Below are positions 47,956 through 56,120 of a stretch of DNA of 64,000 nt, piece after piece. The stretch is from positions 30,462 to 94,461 of IMG/VR virus record IMGVR_UViG_3300027763_000001. One strand, given 5' to 3'. Source of the stretch: a virus. The position numbers and the translations under genes are program-made. The notes below the pieces were generated by a model. The model ran no database searches and had not been told where the DNA came from. It was given only the letters and a program-made list of their open reading frames with translations. The stretch's first letter is position 1; the number at the start of each line of letters is the position of its first letter.

Positions 47956-48114
47956 ATGTCCAGCTTCGATGACTTCCTGGACGACCAGGACCTCCGGCGC
48001 GAGCGCCGCGAAGAACTCGATGACGACGATCTTGACGAAGCCGACGCTCAGGCCTGCTGGGCTCGCGACGTCCAGGCCGAAGTCGCGCGGCTGACCAACC
48101 GCCAGCCGCTCTGA
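47956..48114 (+). CDS. Very acidic small protein
   Basis: 52 aa (MSSFDDFLDDQDLRRERREE...) with a central acidic run (ELDDDDLDEADAQ). It follows a terminator and its stop overlaps the next ATG (TGATG). DNA-mimic or anti-restriction activity would fit the composition, but this is not shown. Confidence 0.5.
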   Translation: MSSFDDFLDDQDLRRERREELDDDDLDEADAQACWARDVQAEVARLTNRQPL

Positions 48115-48425
48115 TGTCCAACTATGCCTTCCAGTTGCACCTCGGCAATCAATGGCTCACCGTTGCCACAGGCTCCAAGGACTACTGCCTGGGCTACTTC
48201 CAAGCCAGACTTGCCTACTCCCCTCGGCTGGCTCAGCGAGTCCTCCATCGCCCCAATCAGGGGCCGTCCAAGGTGACCGTCGAGAGCCCAGCAGTGGAGG
48301 AGGTTCACATCGGTCAGATGGCCGGCTTCCCTTCTGCTGAGCAGTACGAAGCTGCAGCTGCCAAGGCGCTGGCCGCGGCTCAGCACATTCGATCGAGAAG
48401 CAGCGCCTCAGGCCCCGCTGGCTGA
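48114..48425 (+). CDS. Hypothetical protein
   Basis: 103 aa (MSNYAFQLHLGNQWLTVATG...). N-terminal beta strands with aromatic residues lead to an Ala-rich helical C-terminus (YEAAAAKALAAAQHIRS). Translationally coupled to the acidic protein upstream. No family is recognised. Confidence 0.55.
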   Translation: MSNYAFQLHLGNQWLTVATGSKDYCLGYFQARLAYSPRLAQRVLHRPNQGPSKVTVESPAVEEVHIGQMAGFPSAEQYEAAAAKALAAAQHIRSRSSASGPAG

Positions 48426-48454
48426 CGCCCACCTTCGACAAAGAGAGCTGATCC

Positions 48455-48907
48455 ATGAGCGACACTGCCCCCAAGTCCTGGTATCACGACGACCAAGGCA
48501 AGCCCATCACTTTTAAGCAGACCAACGCCAACTTCCGCGCCACCATCACAGTCACGCACGAACAGTTCCAGAACCTCATTGATTGCGCCAGCCGTGGCTG
48601 CAAGACATGGGCCGACGAGCTAAAGATCAACAAGTTCGGTTTCCGCGTCCGCGAAGTTCGTGGCCATGGCAAGGACGAGTACACCTATCACTGGTGCTCC
48701 ATCACCCCGCGCAAGCTGGCCGCCATCATCGCCCGGGTCTCTGGCGGCGAAAGCTTCGAGCACCTCAACTCCAGCTCCGCCGCTAAGATCCGTGACCTGT
48801 GGCTTAACCCGCCGCTCGGCGTCGACCACTTGAATCGCTACATCGACGACGATATGGCCAACAACTTGGTTCAGCTCGTTTGCTTTGGAAAGCTGGTCTA
48901 CGACTGA
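48455..48907 (+). CDS. Hypothetical protein
   Basis: 150 aa (MSDTAPKSWYHDDQGKPITF...), mixed alpha/beta with a basic stretch (FRVREVRGHGKDEYTYHW) and an acidic C-terminus. GACAAAGAGAG upstream may serve as a ribosome-binding site. The stop and the next ATG overlap. Confidence 0.55.
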   Translation: MSDTAPKSWYHDDQGKPITFKQTNANFRATITVTHEQFQNLIDCASRGCKTWADELKINKFGFRVREVRGHGKDEYTYHWCSITPRKLAAIIARVSGGESFEHLNSSSAAKIRDLWLNPPLGVDHLNRYIDDDMANNLVQLVCFGKLVYD

Positions 48908-49149
48908 TGCCCATCTTCAAGGATCCCAAAGCCATCGCTCTCTGCGATCGAATCCGCCCGGTCCTTCCTGACCGCCCGCCCGGATGGATCTGCTGCCCTC
49001 ATCACACGCGCCGCCACATCCAGATCGGTCACAAAGCCTATGGGACCGATCCCGCGGTCACCGAACAGGTGGACGCCCTGGCTCACGCAATTGAGCGCCT
49101 TGATCTCACCCGCGGCCTCGGCTACGCCGTCGTCATCGTCAGCCGCTGA
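48907..49149 (+). CDS. Small Cys/His-containing protein
   Basis: 80 aa from ATG 48907 (MPIFKDPKAIALCDRIRPVL...). The CCPHHTRRHIQIGH cluster (about 29-42) could bind a metal, followed by a helix (EQVDALAHAIERLDLT). It ends 34 bp before the GHKL-zincin gene. Function is unknown. Confidence 0.55.
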   Translation: MPIFKDPKAIALCDRIRPVLPDRPPGWICCPHHTRRHIQIGHKAYGTDPAVTEQVDALAHAIERLDLTRGLGYAVVIVSR

Positions 49150-49182
49150 AATTCTCATTCCACATTCCATCGCACGCAACCC

Positions 49183-50514
49183 ATGGCGAAATTCCAGCTC
49201 ACGATCTGTGCCGACTACGTCAAGGACTGGGGCCTCCACGAGGGGGTCCGCGAGGCCATTCAGAACGCCCTCGACGGCCAACAGGATGGCTGCCCCATGA
49301 CCGTCCGCCACAGCCCGTCTTCCGACTCGCTGATCATCGAGAACCAGGGCGCACGACTTGATCGCTCTGTCTGGCTGCTGGGCAACAGCAGCAAGAGCGC
49401 CGGCGCCCACCGCGGACTTTTCGGCGAGGGCCTGAAACTGGGCACCCTCGCCCTGGTTCGCGCCGGACACAGCGTCACCTTCATCAATGACGACGAAAAC
49501 TGGACCCCAGCCCTCACTGACTCCGAGGCCTTCCCCGGCCAGCAGGTGCTCACTATCAGCACCCGCGCCCGCAGCGCCACCGGCAAGTTCTCTGTCCTCA
49601 TCGGCGGCATCGATGCCGACCAGTGGGGCGAGATTCGCTCCAACTTCCTGGACCTCAACCCTGACTATGTCAAGGGAGAGGTCCGCAACAGTGTCGAGCG
49701 CCTGGAGCATCCCAGCTTCATCGAGAAGCTTTTCGTCAAGGGCATTGCTGTCGACTCTTGGCCAGGCCTGCAGTACGGCTACAACTTCACCAACGTCACC
49801 ACCGACCGCGACCGGCGGATGGTTTCCCAGTTCGCGGTCGAAGGCGCCCTAAGCAACTACTGGTCCTCTGCCACTCGCGACCCTGAAGAGTTGCCTCTGC
49901 TGGTCAAGCTGCTCAAGGCCAACGCCCGCGACGTCAAGGGCGTTCACAATTACATCTTCAATGTCGAGGGAGAGATCCTGCGCAAGGATTTCCTCGCCAC
50001 TTACGGCGAGAAGGCCTGGCCCGTTTCTTGCGACGCCGAGTATGACGACGTCACCCACTGGGGTCTCGTTCCGGTACTGGTCCCCGAGGCCTATCTTAAG
50101 GCTTTAGAGGCTGGCGGCATGACGATCGCGGCGGCGCGCGAAGCTCACCGCACGGCGGTTCTGACCACCATCCCCCTCGATGAGCTGCGCTCCGTCGAGC
50201 GCTCCATCTTTGACGAGGCCATGGAGCTGGTGGTCACCAGTGCGAGCCGCAAGGGGCTGCCCAGCCCCCGCCTGATCACTCGGGTGGTGCAGTTTTCTGA
50301 CCCCGCCACCATGGGCATGTACGTCAACGAAAACGGCAAGACCAGCATCCTGCTGGCTCGCTCGATCCTGACCAGTCTCGAGATGACTATCCAGACCCTG
50401 GTGCATGAGACCGCCCACTTCGTTGCCCGCGACGGCCACGTAATGCACGAGCGCACCGAAGGCGAGATCTTCTCGGACATGGTCTGCCGGCTGCTGCATT
50501 CGGCTGCACGCTGA
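49183..50514 (+). CDS. GHKL-type ATPase fused to HExxH zincin domain
   Basis: 443 aa. The N-terminal domain has an N-box like GHKL ATPases (E24-x3-N28-x2-D31), an ENQG segment (53-56) where the D-x-G box normally lies, and R77-G-L-F-G-E-G-L-K (G78/G81/G83) as the ATP-lid motif, followed by a beta layout typical of the Bergerat fold. After a middle region (about 130-380) that I cannot assign, the C-terminus has VHETAH (H408, E409, H412) plus a downstream H-E-R-T-E-G-E patch that could supply the third zinc ligand. That is a zincin protease signature. ATP-gated proteolysis, or a HATPase-linked defence or counter-defence protein, is inferred. The gene lies 34 nt after the previous stop. Confidence 0.65.
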   Translation: MAKFQLTICADYVKDWGLHEGVREAIQNALDGQQDGCPMTVRHSPSSDSLIIENQGARLDRSVWLLGNSSKSAGAHRGLFGEGLKLGTLALVRAGHSVTFINDDENWTPALTDSEAFPGQQVLTISTRARSATGKFSVLIGGIDADQWGEIRSNFLDLNPDYVKGEVRNSVERLEHPSFIEKLFVKGIAVDSWPGLQYGYNFTNVTTDRDRRMVSQFAVEGALSNYWSSATRDPEELPLLVKLLKANARDVKGVHNYIFNVEGEILRKDFLATYGEKAWPVSCDAEYDDVTHWGLVPVLVPEAYLKALEAGGMTIAAAREAHRTAVLTTIPLDELRSVERSIFDEAMELVVTSASRKGLPSPRLITRVVQFSDPATMGMYVNENGKTSILLARSILTSLEMTIQTLVHETAHFVARDGHVMHERTEGEIFSDMVCRLLHSAAR

Positions 50515-50521
50515 GCCCCAC

Positions 50522-50716
50522 ATGGGACCCGACAACACGGGATTGTTCTGCGGCCAGCAGCGCAATCCCGCTCACATGGACGCAGTCGAGTTTCTTGTCT
50601 GGCTCGATACAGCCAGCGAAGACGAGATCCGGACCTTCGGGGATGGGACCTGGAAGCCCGACCTCTCTGCCTACTACAACGTCTTCGGCCGCGGGTTCTT
50701 TGATCCGCGGCTATGA
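50522..50716 (+). CDS. Small hypothetical protein
   Basis: 64 aa (MGPDNTGLFCGQQRNPAHMD...); an internal ATG at 50576 would give 46 aa. Acidic and aromatic (YYNVFGRGFFDPRL). It starts 7 nt after the GHKL-zincin stop. No family is recognised. Confidence 0.45.
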   Translation: MGPDNTGLFCGQQRNPAHMDAVEFLVWLDTASEDEIRTFGDGTWKPDLSAYYNVFGRGFFDPRL

Positions 50717-50737
50717 CCCCACCCAAGAGGACATTAA

Positions 50738-51226
50738 GTGCCTGACACTTCTGACGACCTGATCACGATCCGCGAGGGAGACCTCGTCGAGTCCCTGACC
50801 ATGGCGATGCACGCCGAACACCTTGACGACGAGACCTGCAACAGCGTGATTGCAACGCTGCTTGATGCGATTACGAACAACGAGAGCATCATCCGCCACA
50901 CCGACGCCGAAGTCCTCCAGGAGATCGCCACGATCCTTTGGCCTCCGTCCGATCCCGACCGGCCGTGGAGTTCGGACACCCTCCAGACGGTGTCCGACTA
51001 TCTGCGACTCCTGCGGCCCGAGCTTGAGCCCTGGAGCTTCGGCTGCTTAGTCGATCACGACTGGGTGGAGAACGCGCTCGACTGCGCTGAGCGTCGCGCC
51101 GATGCGGCCTTGAGCGCCTATCTTTTTTCCAGCGACGGGAGTGAATGCGCCTATGAACCCGTGGAAGCCGCAGAGTCCATTGTCGACGCCCTGACCCGCC
51201 TTCTTGAGAGCGAATCTAATGACTGA
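50738..51226 (+). CDS. Acidic hypothetical protein
   Basis: 162 aa from GTG 50738 (MPDTSDDLITIREGDLVESL...). Strongly acidic, mostly helical, with an acid-rich C-terminus (IVDALTRLLESESND). It overlaps the next gene by 8 nt. The charge could suit a DNA mimic, but nothing diagnostic is present. Confidence 0.55.
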   Translation: MPDTSDDLITIREGDLVESLTMAMHAEHLDDETCNSVIATLLDAITNNESIIRHTDAEVLQEIATILWPPSDPDRPWSSDTLQTVSDYLRLLRPELEPWSFGCLVDHDWVENALDCAERRADAALSAYLFSSDGSECAYEPVEAAESIVDALTRLLESESND

Positions 51227-51623
51227 GCCCACACCGGTCCAAGACGACCGCTATCTCGAAGCCGCTCGCGCCAAGTACATGGGCGATTCCGACATCGAGG
51301 TGGTCGATGTTAACGACACCGACGTCATTGACGGCGCCTGGGTCAATGCCCGGATCTTTGTGCGTGACGATGAGATCAATCCTCCCGCCCCGGGCCCGAC
51401 TTACGACGTCTGGATCGGGGAGCAGGCAGGGGTGTGGTCTCTCTCTGGCCGTCGCTGGGTCTGGTTCTATTACCAGTCCTTCACCTGCGACGACGACCCC
51501 GACGGCAAGGGCGCACGCCGCAGCGCACACGCTTACGCCCGCACCCTGCGCAACATTTTCTCCTGCTCCTTCGTGGCTGTCAGGCCCAGCGGCAAGGCTC
51601 CGCTGCCGATCAAGCACTCCTAA
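51219..51623 (+). CDS. Hypothetical protein
   Basis: 134 aa from ATG 51219 (MTEPTPVQDDRYLEAARAKY...). An acidic N-terminal half is followed by aromatic beta strands (WSLSGRRWVWFYYQSFTCDD) and a basic C-terminus. No family is recognised. Confidence 0.55.
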   Translation: MTEPTPVQDDRYLEAARAKYMGDSDIEVVDVNDTDVIDGAWVNARIFVRDDEINPPAPGPTYDVWIGEQAGVWSLSGRRWVWFYYQSFTCDDDPDGKGARRSAHAYARTLRNIFSCSFVAVRPSGKAPLPIKHS

Positions 51624-51634
51624 GCCGAATCCCC

Positions 51635-52003
51635 ATGCCTAACTATTACACCCCCGTCGAGAAACAACGCGCCTACCGCCGCGCAGCCATCGCTCTTCGC
51701 GCTCTGGCGGCCGAGCTTGGGATTCCTCCCAAGAGCTACGACATTCGCCACTGCTACGGAGGCCCTGGCGTCCCCGGTGAAGCTATTTTCCATGGCGACA
51801 CTCTCTATATCACTTTGCCGCTTTTCCCGTCATCCGAAAACACCCAGGCCCACAAGGGTTTCTTCCGCTCCTGCCAAGGGCGAAAGGACTACACGGGCGG
51901 CAGGAACATCTGGTTCGAGGGGAATCCTGCCCCTTGCGCGGAAGAGATTCGCCGCGCTGTTCCGCAAGCTGTTTCTGCCCCGGCGGCAGCCGGTGAATCT
52001 TAA
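51635..52003 (+). CDS. Hypothetical protein
   Basis: 122 aa (MPNYYTPVEKQRAYRRAAIA...). N-terminal helix, then a beta hairpin region with SYDIRHCYGG and GEAIFHGDTLYITL, and an Ala/Pro-rich tail. The stop overlaps the next ATG (TAATG). Confidence 0.55.
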   Translation: MPNYYTPVEKQRAYRRAAIALRALAAELGIPPKSYDIRHCYGGPGVPGEAIFHGDTLYITLPLFPSSENTQAHKGFFRSCQGRKDYTGGRNIWFEGNPAPCAEEIRRAVPQAVSAPAAAGES

Positions 52004-52311
52004 TGTACAACCATTGGCGCACAGTCGAAGAGGTCGATGCCCAGGCGAAAGACTTGGGAGCGATCACTAAGGTTGTCAATCGTGTAAAGATACCAGACTG
52101 GAACTGCTCCGAAGGCCATCACTACAGGCTTCGACCTTGGCCTGACCACTACTTCAGCCAAGATAGACTGGAGATCGCCTACTGTATTCGTGATCTGCTA
52201 GTCGCAGGCCACGGTCTACACATCCTTTCGCAACCCCGAATCTGGGATGACTACTTCTTGTCCCTGGATACAAACATTTTCGTCAACCTGTCCCCTGCCC
52301 TGGCCATTTAA
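52003..52311 (+). CDS. Hypothetical protein
   Basis: 102 aa (MYNHWRTVEEVDAQAKDLGA...), rich in Trp, His and Tyr (EGHHYRLRPWPDHYFSQD). Coupled by TAATG to the previous gene. A slightly lower G+C than its neighbours is visible by eye. No family is recognised. Confidence 0.55.
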   Translation: MYNHWRTVEEVDAQAKDLGAITKVVNRVKIPDWNCSEGHHYRLRPWPDHYFSQDRLEIAYCIRDLLVAGHGLHILSQPRIWDDYFLSLDTNIFVNLSPALAI

Positions 52312-52319
52312 CCCGACCC

Positions 52320-52877
52320 ATGGACAATCCCATCTACCTGCAACGACGACTCAAGCTCGATCGCCCGACCCTGGACCACGACCTCATCGAGACTACCGAA
52401 GTGGCGGTTACCGTACTTGAGCGGCACCCCGAACTCAGTTTGATCACGGGCGTCGAGCTGATGCGCTACTGCTACCTCCAGGGTTGCCCCGAGAAGGGCA
52501 GACGGCTGCCGACCATCAACCCCTACAGTCAAGGCGAGAACAAGCGCGGCCACGTCAACAGCTATATCGTCGGGCCTAACTGGCTCAACGAATGGACCCA
52601 CATCGATCAGATGTGCGAGCCAGCTCGCAGCAAGGGGTACGCTCCCGAGCGGGAGTACGCCCGAAACATGGGCCACTCCATGGCCTACGACACTTGGAAG
52701 GATCCCGACGGCGGCCTCTGGTTCTGCAACGAAGCCACCGAGAGGGTGGCTTCGTTCTCCGCTGGACTTCCGGTCCGCCAGCACAGGACCATCGCCCAGC
52801 CGCCACCGGTGGGCTGGAAATTGTTCACTCGCCCCAACCAGCCATCGCCTACCGAGACGTTAACTCTGAAGGCCTGA
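52320..52877 (+). CDS. Hypothetical protein
   Basis: 185 aa (MDNPIYLQRRLKLDRPTLDH...). A helical N-terminal part (IETTEVAVTVLERHPELSLI) is followed by an aromatic segment (NSYIVGPNWLNEWTHIDQMC; HSMAYDTWKDPDGGLWFCNE). The last codon overlaps a CTG that probably starts the next gene. No family is recognised. Confidence 0.55.
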   Translation: MDNPIYLQRRLKLDRPTLDHDLIETTEVAVTVLERHPELSLITGVELMRYCYLQGCPEKGRRLPTINPYSQGENKRGHVNSYIVGPNWLNEWTHIDQMCEPARSKGYAPEREYARNMGHSMAYDTWKDPDGGLWFCNEATERVASFSAGLPVRQHRTIAQPPPVGWKLFTRPNQPSPTETLTLKA

Positions 52878-53089
52878 CCTTTTCCGAATGGGTCCAGGCC
52901 GCCGGGCGCTTCAAACCCGATCCGATGGGCGGCAATGATCGCAACTTTGAAGCCGACTGCGCTCCGTATTCCCGCTCTTCTCCCAGCGGCACGCGCACGT
53001 TTTTCCCCAAAACCCTGCGCGACTCCTGGCGCAACGGGGAAGACCCATCCGAACACCGCGCCGCTGCCCCTGGGCGGCGCCTTGATTGA
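52874..53089 (+). CDS. Small TFxEWxxAAG / WRxGEDPxE-type phage protein, CTG start
   Basis: 71 aa. The body reads LTFSEWVQAAGRFKPD ... LRDSWRNGEDPSEHRAA, a layout I recognise from a common small phage protein family. In this frame there is no ATG, GTG or TTG before the conserved part; CTG 52874 overlaps the previous stop as CTGA, mirroring the ATGA/GTGA junctions elsewhere, and GAAGG lies 5 nt upstream. A CTG start is therefore inferred. An undetected sequencing error or translational re-initiation is the alternative. Confidence 0.5.
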   Translation: MTFSEWVQAAGRFKPDPMGGNDRNFEADCAPYSRSSPSGTRTFFPKTLRDSWRNGEDPSEHRAAAPGRRLD

Positions 53090-53127
53090 TCGCCGCATCC
53101 ATCTCACCCACCCAGCACGATCCCGCC

Positions 53128-53325
53128 ATGAGCACCAACCCCACCGTCACCTGCCAAACCTGTCTTGCTACCCGCGACTGCACTCTGCATCCCCGGGCCA
53201 GCGTTCCGGTTGAGGCGGCCAAACGTTGGCTGAAGGCCAACTGCGCAGGCCGCAAGACCATAGGAACCGAGTGCAAGTTCACCTATCAATGCGGCTTCGC
53301 GCTCCCCTCGCCTCCCCGCCAGTAG
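53128..53325 (+). CDS. Small Cys-rich protein
   Basis: 65 aa from ATG 53128 (MSTNPTVTCQTCLATRDCTL...); TTG 53086 would add 14 residues. Cys pairs CQTC (9-12) plus three further Cys (RDC, ECKF, QCGF) allow one zinc site. A basic middle is followed by a short C-terminus. A terminator follows 26 nt later. Confidence 0.5.
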   Translation: MSTNPTVTCQTCLATRDCTLHPRASVPVEAAKRWLKANCAGRKTIGTECKFTYQCGFALPSPPRQ

Positions 53326-53351
53326 GCTTGCGGCCCAGATCTGATCCCCTC

Positions 53352-53381
53352 CCCCGCCCTGTACGCCAGGCGCGGGGTTTT
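53352..53381 (+). terminator. Intrinsic terminator
   Basis: CCCCGC pairs with GCGGGG, with inner CCTG/CAGG pairs, followed by TTTT. It separates the small Cys-rich gene from the GP88-like gene. Confidence 0.8.
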
Positions 53382-53404
53382 CTAGTGCCCCACATGCCCG
53401 CTTC

Positions 53405-54205
53405 ATGAACTTCTGGCGCTTGCAGCCCTTCATCACGGCCGCGCCATCGGACCAGCTGGTGCGATTTACTCATGGCAATTCCAAATTGCCGAACTCGACC
53501 ATGATCCTGTCCCTGCCCGCCGGCCACACCTGCCCCGGCGCCAAGGACTGCCTCACCCGCGTCCCTCGCGACGGCGGTTCTGCCTGGACCTCGCCGGGCT
53601 TGAACTTCGCTTGCTATGCCGCGTCCCAGGAGCGTTATCGCTCAACCGTGCGGAACCTCCGCTGGCGCAACTTCGACCTGCTGGCTCCACTCAACAGCTA
53701 CGACATCACGGCCAACCTGGCCACGGCTTTCTTCCAGCAGCGCCGCTCCTTCACTGAGCGAGTCAGATTCTTCGAGAGCGGCGACGCCTTCAAGCCTGAG
53801 CTGGCCTCCGCCATCACCACATTCGCTTGGGCGATCGAGCCCATGGTTGTCTACCTCTATTCCAAGGCCCTGCCCTTCTGGGTCAGCCAGGACATTCCCG
53901 CCAACCTCCGCATCACCGCCAGCTGGGGCGGCCGCTTTGACCACCTGATCACCGACCACTTCCCAAGAAGCGCGCGAGTGGTGCAAACTGAAGCAGAAGC
54001 GTGCAGCCTGGGTCTTCCTCTGGACTTTGACGACAGCTACGCCTACCAGGACGAGTCCGCCCACTTCGCTCACCTGGTGCACGGGTGGCAGCCCAAGGGC
54101 TCAGGCGCCGCCAGCGCCATCAACGCCCGCCGGGCCGCCGGAGAGTTCACTGGCTACGGCGCTTCCAATTCCAATCCCCATCGATCCCTCACCCCCTCAT
54201 GCTGA
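53405..54205 (+). CDS. GP88-like phage protein (LPAGHTCPGA family)
   Basis: 266 aa. The signature N-S-K-L-x-x-x-x-M-x-L-S-L-P-A-G-x-T-C-P-G-A-x-x-C (about 25-49), followed by N-F-A-C-Y-A-A-S (about 67-74), matches the mycobacteriophage GP88-type family widely found in phages. Four cysteines could bind metal or an iron-sulfur cluster. The C-terminal half is alpha/beta with aromatic motifs (TTFAWAIEPMVVYLYSKALP; ITASWGGRFDHL). Function is unknown in the family as far as I know. It follows a terminator, so it probably has its own promoter. Confidence 0.65.
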   Translation: MNFWRLQPFITAAPSDQLVRFTHGNSKLPNSTMILSLPAGHTCPGAKDCLTRVPRDGGSAWTSPGLNFACYAASQERYRSTVRNLRWRNFDLLAPLNSYDITANLATAFFQQRRSFTERVRFFESGDAFKPELASAITTFAWAIEPMVVYLYSKALPFWVSQDIPANLRITASWGGRFDHLITDHFPRSARVVQTEAEACSLGLPLDFDDSYAYQDESAHFAHLVHGWQPKGSGAASAINARRAAGEFTGYGASNSNPHRSLTPSC

Positions 54206-54576
54206 AGACCGAGATCTCTTCCAAGATTCCCCTGCTCCTGGGCCTTTCTGCGCCCCCCATCAAGGACCAGGTCGAGAGCCAGGGGCTCACCCTGCTCAAT
54301 CACGAACTCTGGGAGCGTCGCCACACCGCCATGAACCTGCTGAACATTGGCGGCTTCCTGACCGCGATTGAAGTCGAGCGCATCGCTCAGCGCTTGATGA
54401 CAGGTATCTGCCAGGACGCCTACTTCGAGGAGCTCGTCCGCGAAGTAGAGGCGGAGGCCGCGGCCGAAGCCGTCCCCGCCGCTCCCGCCCCGCCCGCGCC
54501 CCACCAGAAGCCGAGTGTCAGGGAGCTTGATGCTTACCTCGCCGACGAGGGGCATCTCCCAGAGCAGGGGCAATGA
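54199..54576 (+). CDS. Hypothetical protein
   Basis: 125 aa from ATG 54199 overlapping the previous stop (MLKTEISSKIPLLLGLSAPP...). A helical body (HELWERRHTAMNLLNIGGFL) precedes an Ala/Pro-rich linker and a short helix. The ATGA overlap leads into the next gene. No family is recognised. Confidence 0.55.
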   Translation: MLKTEISSKIPLLLGLSAPPIKDQVESQGLTLLNHELWERRHTAMNLLNIGGFLTAIEVERIAQRLMTGICQDAYFEELVREVEAEAAAEAVPAAPAPPAPHQKPSVRELDAYLADEGHLPEQGQ

Positions 54577-54968
54577 GCGCCAACGCGCAACAGCACCCTT
54601 TCCGCGTCGGCCAGGTTCTCTACCGCTACCAGGACCAGGTCATTGCTTGCGACAACTGGGACCACCCTGGTTTCATCTACTCCCTGGGCGGTTGTGTCGA
54701 GGTCTACTGCATCGAGGGCCGCGTCGAGCGGTTGACCCTCAAGGGCGCCCACGTCAAGTTCCCCGACTACATCAACGATCGCTGGATTTCGGCAAGCACC
54801 CGCAAGCGTTTCGCCTATCCAACGATGGCGGAGGCCTGGGAGTCCTACCAGGCCCGCAAGCGCTGCCAGTGCGAGCACCTCAAGCGCCAGTTGCTGCGTG
54901 CCGAAGCGGCGTTCGCTCTAGAGCCGCCGGCGCCTACAGCGGCTCAGCTCACGCGGCAAATCTGCTAG
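54573..54968 (+). CDS. Hypothetical protein
   Basis: 131 aa (MSANAQQHPFRVGQVLYRYQ...), an SH3-like beta-rich N-terminus (VGQVLYRYQDQVIACDNW) followed by a basic helix (YQARKRCQCEHLKRQLLRAE). It is coupled to the previous gene. No family is recognised. Confidence 0.55.
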   Translation: MSANAQQHPFRVGQVLYRYQDQVIACDNWDHPGFIYSLGGCVEVYCIEGRVERLTLKGAHVKFPDYINDRWISASTRKRFAYPTMAEAWESYQARKRCQCEHLKRQLLRAEAAFALEPPAPTAAQLTRQIC

Positions 54969-55036
54969 GCCGCTGGCGCCCGCGCTGGCTGACGCGCTGA
55001 ATCACTTCACATCTCCATCCCCATCCCCTCACTCCA

Positions 55037-55543
55037 ATGAACATTTCAATCAACCTTGGCGACATCTTCCGCGACGAAGACGGAGATCCTCTTGATGATG
55101 AAGCCACTCGGCAAGCAATTAAGCGCCAGGCGATTGATCAACTGACAAGCGAATGCTTGAAGATTCTTTTTGGCCGCTACGACGAAGAGCTTGTACTGGC
55201 AATGCGCTCTCAGCTGAACGAAGTCATGAAAACACGCATGCCGTCTTTAGTTGACGATGTCATGAACACAGAGTTTACGCCGGTCAACAAGAACGGACAG
55301 CGCTCTGAGCCGACCACTTTTAGGGCTGAGATTATTAAGACTTGTACTTCTGAGATGAGCTACAAGCCTAAGCATTATGTTCTCGATGAGAACTTTTTCA
55401 CTCAAACCATAAGAGGCGTGCTTCAGGAGCAAACAGAAGCTTTCAAGGAGGCACTCAAACAGCAAATGGACACCTTGTTCAAGAGCAATGCACTTGTCTT
55501 TGCGGTGGACGAACTTAAGAAGAGGCTTGGCTCGCCAGAGTAG
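55037..55543 (+). CDS. Helical protein in locally lower-G+C gene
   Basis: 168 aa (MNISINLGDIFRDEDGDPLD...). Acidic N-terminus, central helices (TSECLKILFGRYDEELVLAM) and a final L-x-K-R-L-G motif. The gene is visibly richer in A+T than neighbours and uses more AAG/GAA/ATT codons, which may reflect recent acquisition. The ATG follows the C/T leader CCATCCCCTCACTCCA. Confidence 0.55.
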   Translation: MNISINLGDIFRDEDGDPLDDEATRQAIKRQAIDQLTSECLKILFGRYDEELVLAMRSQLNEVMKTRMPSLVDDVMNTEFTPVNKNGQRSEPTTFRAEIIKTCTSEMSYKPKHYVLDENFFTQTIRGVLQEQTEAFKEALKQQMDTLFKSNALVFAVDELKKRLGSPE

Positions 55544-55610
55544 GTTGCCGTCCGCTTGGACTGCAAGAGCGATTTCGAGTCCTGAGTGCTTCTCTTTTTC
55601 CATTTTTTCC

Positions 55611-55892
55611 ATGCACGCCCCCATCAAAGCCTGCTCTTTCCTTTCAGCTTCCGACGTCCTGTCCTCTCACCTCACGACGCAGGGAGAGCAAGATCAGTTC
55701 TGGAAGCTCTTTCTCGACGGCTCACCTCTTCATCGCTACGGTGACGGCTTCCTGAGCCTGATACCCGCCAATAAATTTGCCGATGACTGTCAAGATCGAC
55801 TAGGTCACCGCGGAAAGACCTGGACGGACTTCCTGCAAGAGGTCCGTGCCATTGGGCGCCTCGAGGGGCTCTACGTCGACCTTGAGTCCTGA
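55611..55892 (+). CDS. Hypothetical protein
   Basis: 93 aa from ATG 55611 (MHAPIKACSFLSASDVLSSH...). The leader TTTTTCCATTTTTTCC directly before ATG has no Shine-Dalgarno. A Leu/Phe-rich helix (DQFWKLFLDGSPLH) is followed by alpha/beta segments. No family is recognised. Confidence 0.55.
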   Translation: MHAPIKACSFLSASDVLSSHLTTQGEQDQFWKLFLDGSPLHRYGDGFLSLIPANKFADDCQDRLGHRGKTWTDFLQEVRAIGRLEGLYVDLES

Positions 55893-55904
55893 CCACTCGC
55901 CACA

Positions 55905-56120
55905 GTGAGCCCACCCCTCGAATCAATCACCGTCTCCGGCCACGAGCTGATGTCCTTCTACCATCAGCTCCGGCTGATGACCGCCGGCGAATCCCTCGCC
56001 GAGCCCAACGCCGTCTCTCTCCTCAACGAAAGAGCAGGCGTGCGCTGCGGGAGCCACTACTGGCTTGAGGCCTTAGGCCCCGTTTATGACTCTATGACCT
56101 CTGGAGGAACTGCACCATGA
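55905..56120 (+). CDS. Small hypothetical protein
   Basis: 71 aa from GTG 55905 (MSPPLESITVSGHELMSFYH...), alpha/beta with a Cys/Trp C-terminus (RCGSHYWLEALGPVYDSM). The stop overlaps the next ATG. No family is recognised. Confidence 0.5.
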   Translation: MSPPLESITVSGHELMSFYHQLRLMTAGESLAEPNAVSLLNERAGVRCGSHYWLEALGPVYDSMTSGGTAP

